The notes below the pieces were generated by a model, which was not told where the DNA came from, made no database searches, and saw only the letters and a list, made by a program, of their open reading frames with translations. A DNA stretch of 64,000 nucleotides from Rhizopus sp. PT2906 (lineage: Eukaryota > Mucoromycota > Mucoromycetes > Mucorales > Rhizopodaceae): NCBI GenBank assembly GCA_025529335.1, contig JAMYHX010000138.1, forward strand, positions 23,661 to 87,660, written 5' to 3'. Shown here one piece after another: positions 1 to 11,885 of this stretch (position 1 is its first letter; each line of letters begins with the position of its first letter). The position numbers and the translations under genes were made by a program.

Positions 1-2
1 AC

Positions 3-344
3 CGTCGCAAGTCTGAAGATGATGAAGATGTATCCTCTTCTGTTACCGTCATTCAAGATCCTAGTAGCATTGCTTCTTCAAGGCCAAAGAGACGTGCTGC
101 TATTCATAAACGCCGATTATTGGAGCAAATGCTTGCTCCTTCTGATGGTGAGAGTGAAGAAGATGCCGAAGACGGTGTACTCGTTGTGTACAGTGATGAA
201 AAGATGGACTTTAACGTGGTTGATAATTGTACTATTGTGCATTCATCTGAGCCTATTCCAGCACCAGTGAAAAAGGAAGACATGATGGCTATATCAAATA
301 ATGCTGATGAAGAAGAAGATGAAGAAATTGATATTTTGTTTTAA
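3..344 (+). CDS. C-terminal end of an acidic, basic-patch protein (partial, unknown)
   Basis: The frame is open from the first complete codon in the window to a TAA at 342-344, so only the last 113 residues are present. The tail has a basic patch (SRPKRRAAIHKRRLL) followed by strongly acidic stretches (SDGESEEDAED and DEEEDEEIDILF at the very end). Such mixed basic/acidic low-complexity tails are common in nuclear and nucleolar proteins, but I recognise no domain and assign no function. The in-frame ATG at 120 is internal, because the reading frame continues upstream of it without a stop. No splice site is needed in the visible part. Confidence 0.6.
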   Translation, partial: RRKSEDDEDVSSSVTVIQDPSSIASSRPKRRAAIHKRRLLEQMLAPSDGESEEDAEDGVLVVYSDEKMDFNVVDNCTIVHSSEPIPAPVKKEDMMAISNNADEEEDEEIDILF

Positions 345-624
345 ATCCTTTGCTTTTCTTATTATTCTTGTACATTTCTCTCTTTACATAACTTAAGCAT
401 CCCCATTTTCATCATGACATACTCATATATATATCTTCTTTTCTTAGCGCACAACCCATACAAAAAAGTATTCATTGTATTTAATCTTTGAAAAAAGTAA
501 TCTTAAAATAAAATCTCTAGACGACGGCATATTACCATATAAAAAATCTCAGATCGCTTTTTAAACTTATCCGATACTCGGAGGACAAAGACTATCTCTC
601 TCTCTCTCTCTTTTTTCTTTCTTT

Positions 625-2999
625 ATGACAGGATCAAGTTTACCTTTTATTTCACGTCGTTCTACCGTCTATGGTACTCATGCCATGGTTGCTAGTTCGT
701 AAGTCAAGTCACTTGTGTATATGGGTGAATTAATATATCCACACACACACACACACGTAGGCAACCTCTGGCAACTCAAGCAGGAATTGAGATTCTCAAA
801 AAAGGAGGAAACGCTGCTGTATGCAATAGAGTTATATAAAACATATGCAATAACACTCATCATTTTATTTAGGATGCAGCTGTTGCTGTTGGTAAGTGAC
901 TTATTTGCTTGTCTGCATAGTTTGACTCACAACACACGATAGCTGCTGCCATTAATGTAACAGGTATAGTACATATAATTCATATTTATTTATATTGACA
1001 TCTATTTCAAGAGCCTGGATCTACAGGCATCGGTGGTGATGCATTTTGCTTATTCTATGATGCTAAAGCTCGCACAGTCAAAGGGCTCAATGGCTCTGGA
1101 AGGCAAGTTTTCTTTCTCTTTTGATAATCCTGCGTTGACTAACATGCATCCTAAAGAACACCTGCGAAACTTACCATGGACTTTCTAAAGAATGAAGCCA
1201 AGTTGACAGATGAAAACGCATTTACTAGAAGCGTACATGCTGTCACTGTTCCTGGTGCTGCTGCTGCCTGGGTAGATACCGTAAGCCATTTTGGATCTGG
1301 CAAGCTGGATCTGTCTACCATTCTTAAACCGGCTATTGACTTGGCAAAGAACGGGTAGGAGTGAGCTTTTATCTTTTTCCCACAGGAACTTATTCTATCT
1401 TTTATGTAGTTTTCCTGTATCACATATATCTGCAAATGGGGTAAAATAAATCCCAATGTGACCATGAGTCATGATTAACTTTAGATGCATTAGTGGAAAG
1501 GAGAAGTAGAGAAACTAGTAGAGAAAAATCCAAATCAAAAGATCGAATGGTTGATTGATAATGAACGTGCGCCTCAAGAAGGTGAAATAATGATGGTGCC
1601 TGAACTGGCAGAGTAAGTAAAGAACACGAAATTAAAAAAAAAAAAACATAAATGCTTACTATAACAAATAGAACATTTCAACTACTTGCTAAGCATGGAA
1701 AAAGCGGTTTCTATGAGGGTCGTATCGGTCAAGCCATTGTTGAAGCTGTTCAGAGTCGAGGTGGTGTGATGACATTGGAAGACCTTGCTGCTCATACGAG
1801 TGAACTACTCGAGCCCATCTCCCTTGATTATCATGACTGGACCATTTGGGAAATCCCTCCTAATGGCCAAGGTATCACTGCACTTATTGCCCTCGGTATT
1901 ATTGAGGCGTTGGAAGAAAGTGGCGCAGTGGATTTTAGCAAAATAGAACATAATTCTGCTACATATGTTCATATTGTATCAGAGGCTTTGCGAATTGCTT
2001 TTGCGGATACAAGATACTATGTAACTGATCCTCAAGTTCATCATGTTCCTACAGAGGCACTTTTGAGCAAGGTGAGCAGTGACACTTTAAAAGAGGGAAT
2101 TTGCAAAATGAACATTGTATAATACACAGGAATATCTCAGAGAACGCGCCAAGCTTGTGGATTTGTCTCGTAGAAATAATGAGGTTCAAAAAGGTTATCC
2201 TGAAGGAAATGGAAATACGGTCTATTTTTCAGTTGTGGACGAAGAAGGCAATGCGTGCAGCTTTATCGTAAGTTTCTTTGAAATGATATATAGACTATTT
2301 CTAACGGTAGTTGACAGAATTCAACCTTTATGCATTTTGGCGTAAGGCTCGTTATGACTGTTGTATCAAACTATTTAACCTACTTTATTTAGTCTCATAT
2401 CATTGCCAAGGACACTGGCGTTGTCTTGCATAATCGTGGCGGAAATTTTGTGCTAATTGAAGGACATCCAAACTGCGTAGGTCCTAGCAAGCGACCTTAT
2501 CATACCATCATACCATCCATGATTACACGCAAAACAGGAAATGGTCATGAACTAGAGGCGTGCTTTGGAGGTATATACACAGCATATTACTATTAATGAA
2601 CTCACATTCACTTTCGTAGTCATGGGTGCCTTTATGCAGCCACAAGGTCAAGTACAAGTCATTTTGAATATGAAGCACTATCTGTCAAATCCCCAGCATG
2701 CACTTGATCTTCCAAGATTATGTGTTGCACCTCCCAAGGGAACCGCAGGAGTCAGCGCAAATGCTTATTCATTCACTGAAGTTACTGATACTGTTGTTTA
2801 TTTGGAAGATGGTATTGAGGATGATGTTGTAGAAGAATTGGAAACAATGGGCCATATCTGTTATCGTCTATCTGGCTACAGTCGTTCTTTGTTTGGCCGT
2901 GGTCAGATTATTCGCTGCAAGATTGATGCCAGAACCGGTCACAGAGTTTTGGCAGCTGGAAGTGATCCAAGAGGTGATGGTCATGCATCTGGTTGGTAA
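625..2999 (+). CDS. Gamma-glutamyltransferase-like Ntn hydrolase (GGT family, YwrD-like)
   Basis: Thirteen exons join in frame to 576 codons: 625-698, 761-818, 873-891, 943-963, 1012-1102, 1157-1354, 1410-1440, 1494-1612, 1672-2071, 2130-2267, 2318-2341, 2393-2570, 2620-2999. GGT enzymes transfer or hydrolyse the gamma-glutamyl group of glutathione and related peptides after self-cleavage at a conserved threonine. Visible family motifs are MVASSQPLATQAG, GGNAADAAVAVAAAINVTEP, GSTGIGGDAFCLFYDAK and, around the expected catalytic Thr, GNTVYFSVVDEEGN. No signal peptide follows the first ATG, so a soluble intracellular enzyme is likely, as in the YwrD-like branch. The ATG sits just after a (TC)8 and pyrimidine tract (595-624). 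Intron 1103-1156 has a GC donor (AG|GCAAGT). Exons of 19, 21, 24 and 31 nt make this the most finely split gene here. The family call is firm; the substrate is not known. Confidence 0.9.
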
Positions 3000-3534
3000 T
3001 AGTCGATTTATATCACCCTCTCCTTCTCTATATCTTCCTCTTTTATTTCAAGATAAATACAAAGAAACAAACATCTTAATCAAAGTGTTTAGTAGAAATA
3101 GTAAACATTGATAATATGAAGTATCCTTTCTCAAATTTTCATCATTGAATAAAGGCAGTTTTAATGGAAATATGACATGAAATAGCTCTTCATACAGAAT
3201 ATGCACATTGAATTGAGCATTTTGATATTTACCCTCTTAGTAAAGCTCACTATGTAGTATACATGCTTTGCTTTGTTGTTTACTGCAATATTCTGCTGCA
3301 ACTCTAGTTCTGCGCATGTAGCAAACTTAACTGCATACTCCAATTGAAAATATACATATATAGTCCTTGCATCTTTTACATAAACACCTTCTCTCTCTTA
3401 TTCAGCCTCTTTTTTCTAATACATCCATATTTCATCGAAAAACTGCCAATTTATTTTGCAAAAGAGCAAAATGGTACCGAGATCACTGTTAACAATGTCA
3501 TTTACATTTATTGTAGCGCGACTTTTAAAGAGAT
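3000..3534. other. Convergent intergenic stretch
   Basis: This lies between the stop of the GGT-like gene and the stop of the eL13 gene, which converge here. It is AT-rich 3'UTR-type sequence. I see no coding exon, tRNA or repeat worth naming. Confidence 0.5.
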
Positions 3535-4279
3535 TTATTTCTTCTATAAACATCAAAATAGAGATGAGCGACGTTTGTCTATTAAAAGCATGTATAACCC
3601 TTACCTTGTTGGCTTCCTCTTCAGCCTTATCACGGGCACGCTTCTCACGGGCACCGAGAGTACGAGCAGCAGAACGAGCGTAACGGAGCTTCATGTAAGC
3701 ATTGACCTTCTTTTCTTCGGCAGTGATCTCACGGGCTTCAGGGGCAGCAGCGACTTGTTCAACAGGGAAGAGAGGTCCACGGAATTGAACAGCAGAAGCA
3801 ACTTCAGCAGCTTCAGAGTCACCCTTCTTGGGCTTACCAGCCTTACGAGGGAAGACAATAAGCTTAGCCTTGTAAGCCTTTAAGCGTTGAACGTTGAGTT
3901 CAAGAGATTCATTGGATCTGTTGCGACGACGGTGGTCAACGGCAATACCGATAGAACGAGCTTCCTTACGACGAATGCCAGCTTCCTATAATCCTTTGTT
4001 AAACATTTCTCTAATGTCCACTGTTCGATTTACCTTGAGTTCCTCGAGGGTGAAACCACGGCCTGCTCTTAACTTCATGTTGTAACGGACAGTGGGGCAA
4101 CGAACGGCAGGACGGAGGAGACCGTCGATGGGTCTGGGGGCGATGCGACCAGCCTTTTGGACACGCGCAATTCTTCTAGACTTCTTACGACCGGCTTGAT
4201 CGAACCAGGTCTTAACACGGCGGTCCCATTGTTTGCGGAAGTGCTGGTTAGGCAATTGGTTGTTGTGCTTCAAAACCAT
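3535..4279 (-). CDS. RPL13: 60S ribosomal protein eL13 (L13)
   Basis: Three coding exons (4034-4279, 3605-3985, 3535-3543, minus strand) give 211 residues, the usual eL13 length. Diagnostic segments are RRIAPRPIDGLLRPAVRCPT, VRYNMKLRAGRGFTLEEL and SIGIAVDHRRRNRSNESLEL. eL13 is a structural protein of the large cytosolic subunit. The last exon holds only Lys-Lys-stop (9 nt), which completes the basic C-terminus. ATG 4279 was chosen because a TTTGCAG acceptor ends three bases upstream of it. Together with a donor at 4451 (CACAG|GTAATC) this predicts a 169-nt 5'UTR intron (4283-4451). Upstream at 4563-4571 lies CCGGGCCGG, also found upstream of the eL27 gene. Confidence 0.95.
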
Positions 4280-4562
4280 TGTCTGCAAATGTTGAATTCA
4301 AATATGTTGAAAGGTGAATATAGAAAAGAAAAGAATCAGTATTTTTGCAAATCACTCGGGTGTTTTTTATCCTTTGCTGTTATAAAAGATGTTGATGCAT
4401 CTTTATAACAATGGATTATGCTATGGATGGTTGGATATACGTACGGATTACCTGTGAGGGAGGAAAGAGAAAGATTGGCTATGGACACAGTCTTTGGAAG
4501 CACCAATACCTTCTCCTTCAAAGTCCGTCTGGGCGCATACAGTTGTCAAGTACCGATCATTT

Positions 4563-4571
4563 CCGGGCCGG
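4563..4571. promoter_or_regulatory. CCGGGCCGG palindromic motif upstream of eL13
   Basis: A GC-only palindrome stands out in AT-rich sequence about 285 bp upstream of the eL13 ATG, before the predicted 5'UTR intron. A near copy (CGGGCCGG) lies 110 bp upstream of the eL27 start. Shared position near two ribosomal-protein genes suggests a factor-binding site, but no factor is identified and two occurrences are weak evidence. Confidence 0.3.
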
Positions 4572-4781
4572 AAAGAGGGAAAGCCTTTTATCTGCTGACG
4601 GGCACAGAATGATAAAAAGGTAAAACAGTACCATGTATTTGAGATATGCTATATTTACTGTTTATTTCTAATAGGAAAAAAGAAAGAGAGAATGATACAA
4701 AATAACAGGGAGGGGATGCATATTATTTATATATTTAAAAATAAAAGAAAAAACGAAAATGACATGAACAAGTAAAATAAT

Positions 4782-5670
4782 TTAAACTAACAAGACAGCG
4801 TTGATACAGCCATCATTTTCAGGATTGTTGGTAACTTGAGCATATTTACCCCAGACAACCTTACCACTGGTTGTCACTAGACCTAATTCAGAGACATTCA
4901 CTTCGAGAACAGTACCTTTAGTGATCACACCTAGTTGGGTATATAAGGGAGATTGAGGATTCTTTTTGACACCAATGATAGGCAAACAGAAAGTAGCCTT
5001 TAATTCAGGATGTGTAACATGTGCCTTCTTGTAACGAAGTGCCATAGGACGAACAAATCGCTCATACTTTGGAGGCTTACGAGTAAAGCCTTCGCCAACA
5101 AATGTAGCTTTTGTGACCAAACGTTTCCATTGCTTTGACTTGCTTTTACCCGTCTTCATCACCTTGAACATTTCATCTTCAGCAATACCTCTCACCTTGG
5201 GCAGAGGAACAGCCCATTTGCCTGCCTTTTCCTTTCTCTTTTGCTTCACCATATTACTCAAAATCTTGGCACGATCTTCACCTTCACGATCCAAAAGATA
5301 GGTGGGAACAGCACCATCCGGTACGGCATCGGCTGTCTTTTGCTTGGCATTCTTTTCCTCGTGTTGCTTGATAGTCTTCTTCATTTGAATCTTTTCAGCA
5401 TGACGTTTCTTATTATGCAATTTGGCCTTAAGACCGTGAAGTTTTTGTGCTATTTGAGAAGACTTGTGTGCCATACGAGCTTCTCTCTTACGTCTATATT
5501 AAACAGTTAATCATTGCTGTTGTTGTTGTAATTGTTGTAATGATCTTACTTTCTCTCTTCATAATCGAGACGACGTCCATGACGCTTAATGTGTTCTTCA
5601 ATATGTTCGTTTTGAGGCTAATTATACGAATTAGTCTTCTTCTTTTTTTATGCTCTTTAATATTTACCAT
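4782..5670 (-). CDS. NSA2: Ribosome biogenesis protein NSA2
   Basis: Three exons (5668-5670, 5550-5617, 4782-5493, minus strand) give 260 residues, against about 261 in yeast Nsa2. Nsa2 is an assembly factor of pre-60S particles in the nucleolus and nucleus, needed for late large-subunit rRNA processing. Recognisable segments are HIKRHGRRLDYEERKRKREA at the N-terminus, VPLPKVRGIAEDEMFKVMKT, KNPQSPLYTQLGVITKGTV and the eS8-like C-terminal segment SGKVVWGKYAQVTNNPENDG. The first coding exon is the start codon alone: ATG is followed at once by a GTAAAT donor. The Met at 5472-5474 is internal and a poor start, since the conserved N-terminal helix lies upstream of it. Confidence 0.95.
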
Positions 5671-5813
5671 TCTCCAAGATCAATAAAGAAGGAAAGGGGG
5701 GAAGGATAAACAATAAAAAAAGTAATGAAAAAATTGTTAAAAAGCTTAAACAAGTGACTTGCTTTCAAAAAGAGTTTTCATTGGTCAATTTATTATATGA
5801 ACATGATTTGCGT

Positions 5814-8375
5814 TTAGAAGCATTGGAGTTTGAATGCATCCCAGGCTTCGTTCAAGGTGGCAAATATTCCACTCGCCAACATCTTTTGTTCAACTGAAGC
5901 GTTGGATGGAAGCTATTTTAATAGAGTTATTATCTCCATTTTACTCTTGTTTTTGTTTTATTTACCTTATCAGGGTGAACTTTTGATATGGCCCTCATAT
6001 AGATAATCTTGCACTTTTTAACATCAATCAAGTCACTCATCTGGGCACCTTTCCATTGTGCTTCAGGCCATAATAAGGTATCCAAAGTAGCCAGTAAAGC
6101 TCTTAAATTTTGTTCTTTACCGGCTTTCCAAGCAACCAATCGAGCATTAATATCGTCCGTCTTTGATAGACGCTCAGCATCTTCTGCTTCCTTTTCAGCT
6201 GCCTTTGCTCGTATTTCAGCTACTGCCTTACTCTTGTTTAATTCTTCTGCAGACACTGTAGACTCTTTCACTGTTGGTACAGAAGCAGGGTCAAACATGG
6301 ACATGAAATCTTGTTTCTTTTCTGGTACTTCAACTCTTGCTGCCGGAGGTGAAGATCTTGCTGGCTTTGGATTCAATGCTTGTCGGCATCTAGACATGCT
6401 TTGGTTGGTTTTGACATTTCCAGGGCCCTCTATCTTGACAATTTCTTCGTACACGTTCAACGCATCCTTGTATCTTTCTATATTTTCTAGTGCTTCTGCC
6501 TTTCGGTTAAGTGATTTCAGTAGCTGATCGCGCCAGGAGATGACTACACCTTCTGAAACATCACTGCCTTCACCACTCTCTTTGCATAGCGTAATAACCA
6601 GATCACAATCTTCTATACATTTTTTATAGTCACCAATCTTTAAACGAGTCATGGCTCTGTTATTGCAGAGAATAACTTGATGGTCATGTCCAGCAGGAAG
6701 TAATTCAATCGCTCGCGTATAGGCTTCCTCAGCCTCTCCAAATTGTCCTAGCTTGTACTTTTCATTTCCTTGTTCTTTCGCTTGTTTCACTTTGGCAATG
6801 ATATCAGCTGACGCGTCCACCACGGGTCGTGTGCGCTGTTTAGGCTTGGGCGAAAATACGGTAGATTCTTGTCGCACACTACCGGCCATTGCTGACTGAG
6901 GCGTGGATCGGCCGCTTGAAGTTGGTGTTGGTTTACGACGAGACGGTGACACATACACTGGCTCATCTTCATCGTCTATCAATGCTCGTGTCTTCGGTTG
7001 CCGTTGTTGCTGTCGCATTTTAGGAGTTCCAGAGGCACTTCTCGCTGGCTGCTCTAGCCTCTTTTTTTCATACACCGTATCATCATCAGCGAATTTTTCA
7101 ACTGACGCTGTGGACAGATCTACCGTCTCATTCTCTGCTGTCATCCATTTAGGTCGAACAGGGCCCTTTTGCTGTTCTTGCAATTGTTTCAGTCGCTGAA
7201 CACGCTGTTGTTCTTGCCAGTCTCCAACTGCTTTTGTAACTTTTTCACGACCCAGTTTAATAAAGGATGCTGCGTTTTTATATAGCATGCCGCCCAATTC
7301 TTGCGCTTGTCCGACAATCTTTTCAGTTTGGATATGTAACATGTCATCGACCCCTTGACGTTGTTGTTGTTGTTGTTGGGGATTGGATTTTGTTGTAAAC
7401 AATGCGTTACGTGCTTGTTCAGTAGGTGATGGCTGGTGTCTATTGTTGTGACTATTGTCTGGTATTCTTGATTGATATCGTTGAGCGGGTTCAGAACTTT
7501 GCATTAATAGATCAATGGCAGCCTGTAGGTCATGGCCGCCTGTGGCTTCTATGGCAAACTTGGACTGTTGCATGCTGAAACCCATATCTATAAGCCTTGC
7601 GAGCATTTCGTCTTCTTCTTCTTCCTTGAGCGTATCCTGGTATGATAGCACTACTTCTGACTCATCCAATTGTACTCTTGGTTCATCTACTTCAAAGTCT
7701 GCAGGCTTGGATTGAATTGGTTCTGCCAAGATACCAAGAGGATTATCCTCATCGTACCCTGTATGCTGTCCATAACTTGATCCTTTTACTGAAGCTGTAT
7801 GTGACTCTTGAGCAAGGTCGCCAAAAATATCGTCATCTATGGGCGCTATATTGTTACTCTTTTCAGCTGACGATGTATCTAGCAAATCAAAATTCCATTG
7901 TTCACTACTCTCAGTCGGCGTAGGTGTAGTTGGCTTGGTATTATTCCTTCTGTATATATGATATCATTAGTCATTTTAAAAAAGAATGACATAAAAAAAC
8001 CTACAGTTGGTTCAAAGGCGTGCTCTTGCCCGAATTAGTTTTGTTTGAAGTTCCAAATGGGTTTAATAAATCGTCAAAAGAGACAGGTTTATTCGAATGC
8101 GTTGAAGCAGATTGAGAAGGAGGAGGGGTATGTTGTGATGGAGTATGTTTGGTAGGCGTTAAGGGTTCACTACGAGTTGCAGTAGCCCATGCCTGGTGCT
8201 GATGTCTCTTTTGTTCTGCTAATGAAGAAAGTGTCGGTTTTTCATCATCTTTTGAATTGCTGCCAATAGTTAAAAGGTCAGCAAAAGCATCCTTTTTTTG
8301 AACCGGTTGTTGTTTTTTGTTGTCTTTTAGTGTAGAAGTGGTAGATGACCAACTGAGATCGAGTAAATCTTCCAT
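5814..8375 (-). CDS. SWA2: Auxilin-like clathrin uncoating factor (UBA-TPR-J domain, SWA2 type)
   Basis: Three exons (8005-8375, 5966-7949, 5814-5912, minus strand) encode 817 residues. Auxilins bring Hsp70 to clathrin coats and drive uncoating of vesicles. In order: a low-complexity N-terminus with short SFDDLLNPF, IFGDL and WNFDLL motifs typical of clathrin/adaptor-binding tails; a UBA domain near 237-276 (LARLIDMGFSMQQSKFAIEA); Gln/Ser-rich linkers; a TPR region near 510-625 (AKEQGNEKYKLGQFGEAEEA); and a C-terminal J domain with the HPD motif (SKVHPDK) ending NEAWDAFKLQCF. The last intron falls directly after HPDK, so the end of the J domain is on the final 99-nt exon. UBA plus TPR plus J is the fungal Swa2 arrangement rather than animal auxilin/GAK. 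It is longer than yeast Swa2 (668 aa) because of the linkers. Confidence 0.9.
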
Positions 8376-8655
8376 AAAAGAAAAAGAAACAAAAAGAAAA
8401 AGTAAAATAGATATAATTTAAATTGATCGATTATATTCCCAAATGGGAATTAATTGTTGTATTTTTTTTGTAGGCGTTGTCATTGACGTATGCATGATAA
8501 CCATGGAAACAAAATGATAACAAAGGCATACAAGAAACACAAATGAAATCATTAAACAAGTGTATATGTATATACATATATATGTGTATGTATGTGTGTA
8601 TATGCGTCAAGAGAGGTTGTTTTGTTTATTATTGTCTGATTTAAATAAATCCAAT

Positions 8656-9249
8656 CTAATGATGATGATCATCGAGCTTTTGGAAACGAATACCGCCTTG
8701 TGTGTAAAAAGAGATATATGTTAGTCGATTGTCGAAATATTCACACCTTCACTTACAATAGCCACATGCTTGAGGTCCAGAAGCATCCAAATTGATATAC
8801 ACCTTAGGATGACCTAAAGGTCCACCACCTTTTTCAAGTAAATAAGTCATCTTTCAAAAGTGCAACTATTACTGCTATCCTTACCGCCGTCACAGTGAGC
8901 AATACGTTTATTGACAAATCTGATAGGTTCTTCAGCAATGAGTTCAATAGCGGCCATAGGATTAGGCTATACATATAGACATAATTTAATACTTGTATAC
9001 TGCTTCATTCGATCATCAATTTACCTGAGTACTGAGATCCATTTGTTCAAATCGTGGACCTTTTAGGGCATCAGCTTTAGCACGTTGGTTCTCTGACCAG
9101 GTTGTTGCACGATTTGCTGCTTGTTCAGCTGTAGGAGCAACAGATTTTGCAGTGGGTTGAAGAGAAGTTGTGTAAGAAGCGGCCAAGCTCTTTAATGTGA
9201 TGTTACGTAAGTTGCTTGAAGTAATGCGCTGAATGGGCTGTCGAAGCAT
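8656..9249 (-). CDS. NDUFS6: Complex I 13-kDa zinc-ribbon subunit (NDUFS6/NUMM)
   Basis: Four exons (9025-9249, 8885-8966, 8757-8828, 8656-8696, minus strand) give 139 residues. This nuclear-encoded accessory subunit of NADH:ubiquinone oxidoreductase binds one zinc ion and is needed late in complex I assembly. The N-terminus is basic and serine-rich (MLRQPIQRITSSNLRNITLK), as expected for a mitochondrial presequence. The conserved core reads RIAHCDGGGGPLGHPKVYIN followed by ACGYCGIRF, giving the Cys, His and CxxC zinc ligands. The C-terminus ends in three histidines. Its presence shows that the organism keeps a standard complex I. Confidence 0.92.
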
Positions 9250-11885
9250 GGTCTAGAGAAAAGCTTGGTTAAAGAGGCACACCCCGTTTAAAAGCAGCAG
9301 CAGAAAAAAATATAATGATGACGCCAGTTTCGGGTGTTAAATTTTTATAAAATTTACTTTGATTTGATTGGCTTAACGATCCATTTAACCTCCATAATGC
9401 ATTTTCTGGGGTTTTGCTATTTGCACTGCATTTTCACAATTAGTGACGTAGTAATTCAATTTGCATTGAAAACAGCATATTTATCGTAATAACCTTATAA
9501 AAACTATATCTCGTAAAAAAAATTACTTGAAGAAAGAAAAACAAAAGAAAACCGATCACAAAATACGTTATTCTTATAGATGCGTCATGTGCAATTCTCA
9601 TTGATAGTGATAAATCCATGCAATAGTCCTGTTTTCTTATAAAATGATGTTGTAACAGAGCCCTCTCTCTCAACATAATAAAGAGATTATTACAGATTCA
9701 TCGACAGATGCTTCTCTTATACCTTAGTGCTATACATAGTGTTGAGTGTAGGTGTGATTTGTCTAGTGTTACAAAATAAGACATATAATATACAATAAAG
9801 CTTGAACATCGTCTTTCATGCAGACAAGAGTTACTTCAGATATGATGAAGAATAATATCATAAGGAATAAATACTGACTTATAAATGATGAATAAGCTTC
9901 GTAGTCTTTGCATTAACACATCTTGATCCAATGTTGTCAATAAAGCTGCATTGAGACAAGCAGAGGACCAATGAGTACAATAAGATAAGATGAAGCTTCA
10001 CAATGACATAACAATAGAACTGGAATAGAAATTTATCTCTTATTACATTAAAAATTTAAATAAGGTTCCTCTCAATAAATACTCTCCTGTTTGTGTCTAG
10101 GTTTCAACAATTGATCAGGTACAAATCCAAGTGCCGTCTAAAAGAAGAACTCTAAGAAGTCCTCTATGATGAAAGAATGATATTTTATAAATAGCAACCC
10201 TCTTCTTTTTCTTATACATACGCAAAAACGCTATGAATACTGTGATAGTCGGTGAATAAGTAGTTTTAATTCGGGAAAGATTTAGAATACAAAAAGATAA
10301 AATGGGTCTCTTTGTAGTCCTTTTCTTAACAAAGGAAGTGATTCATGGGAATAAAGAAATTGATCTTTAAATATAATAATAGATATGTCAACCAATTACA
10401 CCTTATGAATTGTCATCAGCTACTACAGGCTATAGACGACATGAATCAGTGTCGTGGAATTAATACGAGGTATTATGCTAATATCGAATAAAAAAGATAA
10501 CTTTGGCCTGCGTACTAAATATATTGGTTAGATTGCATCGAAGGATATAGTCTTCTTTGGTATAAGCGTGAGAATACGACAAATACCCCACTTTACGATT
10601 GATTGATTTGAGATTACACTGACATGAGAGTTAGGCGTAAATTATACAAAAGTATGCGTACAAAATACTTTATTTTAAAAGTGGATGTTAAATAACTTGA
10701 AATTTGTAGATAAAATGAATCCTTAGTAATTATAATCCTGCTCCTCCGCTTAATTGTTGGTTCGATTATTTGTATTCAGTTAGTTACAGATGTATATAAC
10801 AGATCTGTACACTTTGAGACAGCAGACAATACGCTGTACCTGCCATTTTGACTCGAGTCACCTGAGATCTTTAGATCAACCATGGTACCTGACAGGTTGG
10901 AAAGAAGTATAGAAAGTTAATTTGACCAAGTTTGCTATCATTATATGAGCCATTCTGTATAAAAAGTGGCATGAAAGATAATGATGCTTTATACAAATAA
11001 ATGAAACATTCTGTTCTGGTGTACCCATAGTGTTTTCGTGTGCATTTCGCGTACATTTCGCGTGTGCGTAGTGTTTTCCTTTTCTGGGAGGTCATTCATG
11101 ATGGAAGCAACCTTTACTATGAGACTTAAGAGAGTCATGTAATTAGAATGTTAGTGCTATTCATTGTCTCTAAAATAATTTACGGGCTGTCTCGGGCAGT
11201 GATTTCTTTGAGAGGAATAGATGATATATATCCCCAAGTAGTTATTCCTGCAGGTAGAACTCCAAGCCATCGAAAGCTAAAAGTATATTTATCTTGGGTG
11301 TGCTCTAATCCTGTTGAATAAACTGAATTCGCACAACGATGCTCTTTTGATTCTCTGGTAGACCTGCTTATGTTACAGCCACGACAGAAAATATACCTCA
11401 GGTAATCATATTTAGGTAAATTAAAAAATAGCCAGCCTGACATTCCTCTATCTTATCACACATTTTATGCTCTTGATTCATCTTTTCATTGATTGAAACA
11501 TTGCCCAAACTTAATGAACAACCAAAAGGTCTCTGCATGATAATTAGACGACACTCTTTGTGCGTCGATAATTACATCGCATATATGGCTTTTCTGAGCT
11601 CTTTTGCCACAATTGTCTGTTTTTTGTTTTCATTAATTAAAAAGATTCCTCGCTCGTACATTAAAGTTTGCGACATGATTGTGTTTACTGGAGCTAATTA
11701 AGCCATATACATTTAATTATTGCATAGTGCTGATGAATCTGGAGCTTACAAGTTAAATTGAACAAGAACATCATACATACACAATTCACAAGATAGGGCC
11801 AAGCAACATATATACCATTCTATACTTTTATTTCTAATGGGCCTTATTACTTTTTTAGAGCTATAATGGATGATGTAAATAAGTA
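9250..11885. other. Gene-poor intergenic region, 2.6 kb
   Basis: AT-rich sequence with scattered short open frames on both strands. The longest (minus 11180-11443, 87 codons) has no recognisable family. I found no exon with convincing splice partners, no tRNA and no long repeat. The first 100-200 bp hold the NDUFS6 promoter; the last part is the 3' flank of YPT6. Confidence 0.4.

Noticed and set aside
6009..7199. Long plus-strand frames inside the auxilin gene
   Set aside because: Antisense to the SWA2-type coding sequence, low complexity, no start context or splice logic.
8560..8600. TATATG/TGTATG repeat between auxilin and NDUFS6
   Set aside because: Imperfect low-complexity AT tract in an intergenic spacer, with no element boundaries.
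11180..11443. 87-codon minus-strand frame in the 9.2-11.9 kb gap
   Set aside because: No recognisable family and no partner exons; kept only as a note in the gap description.
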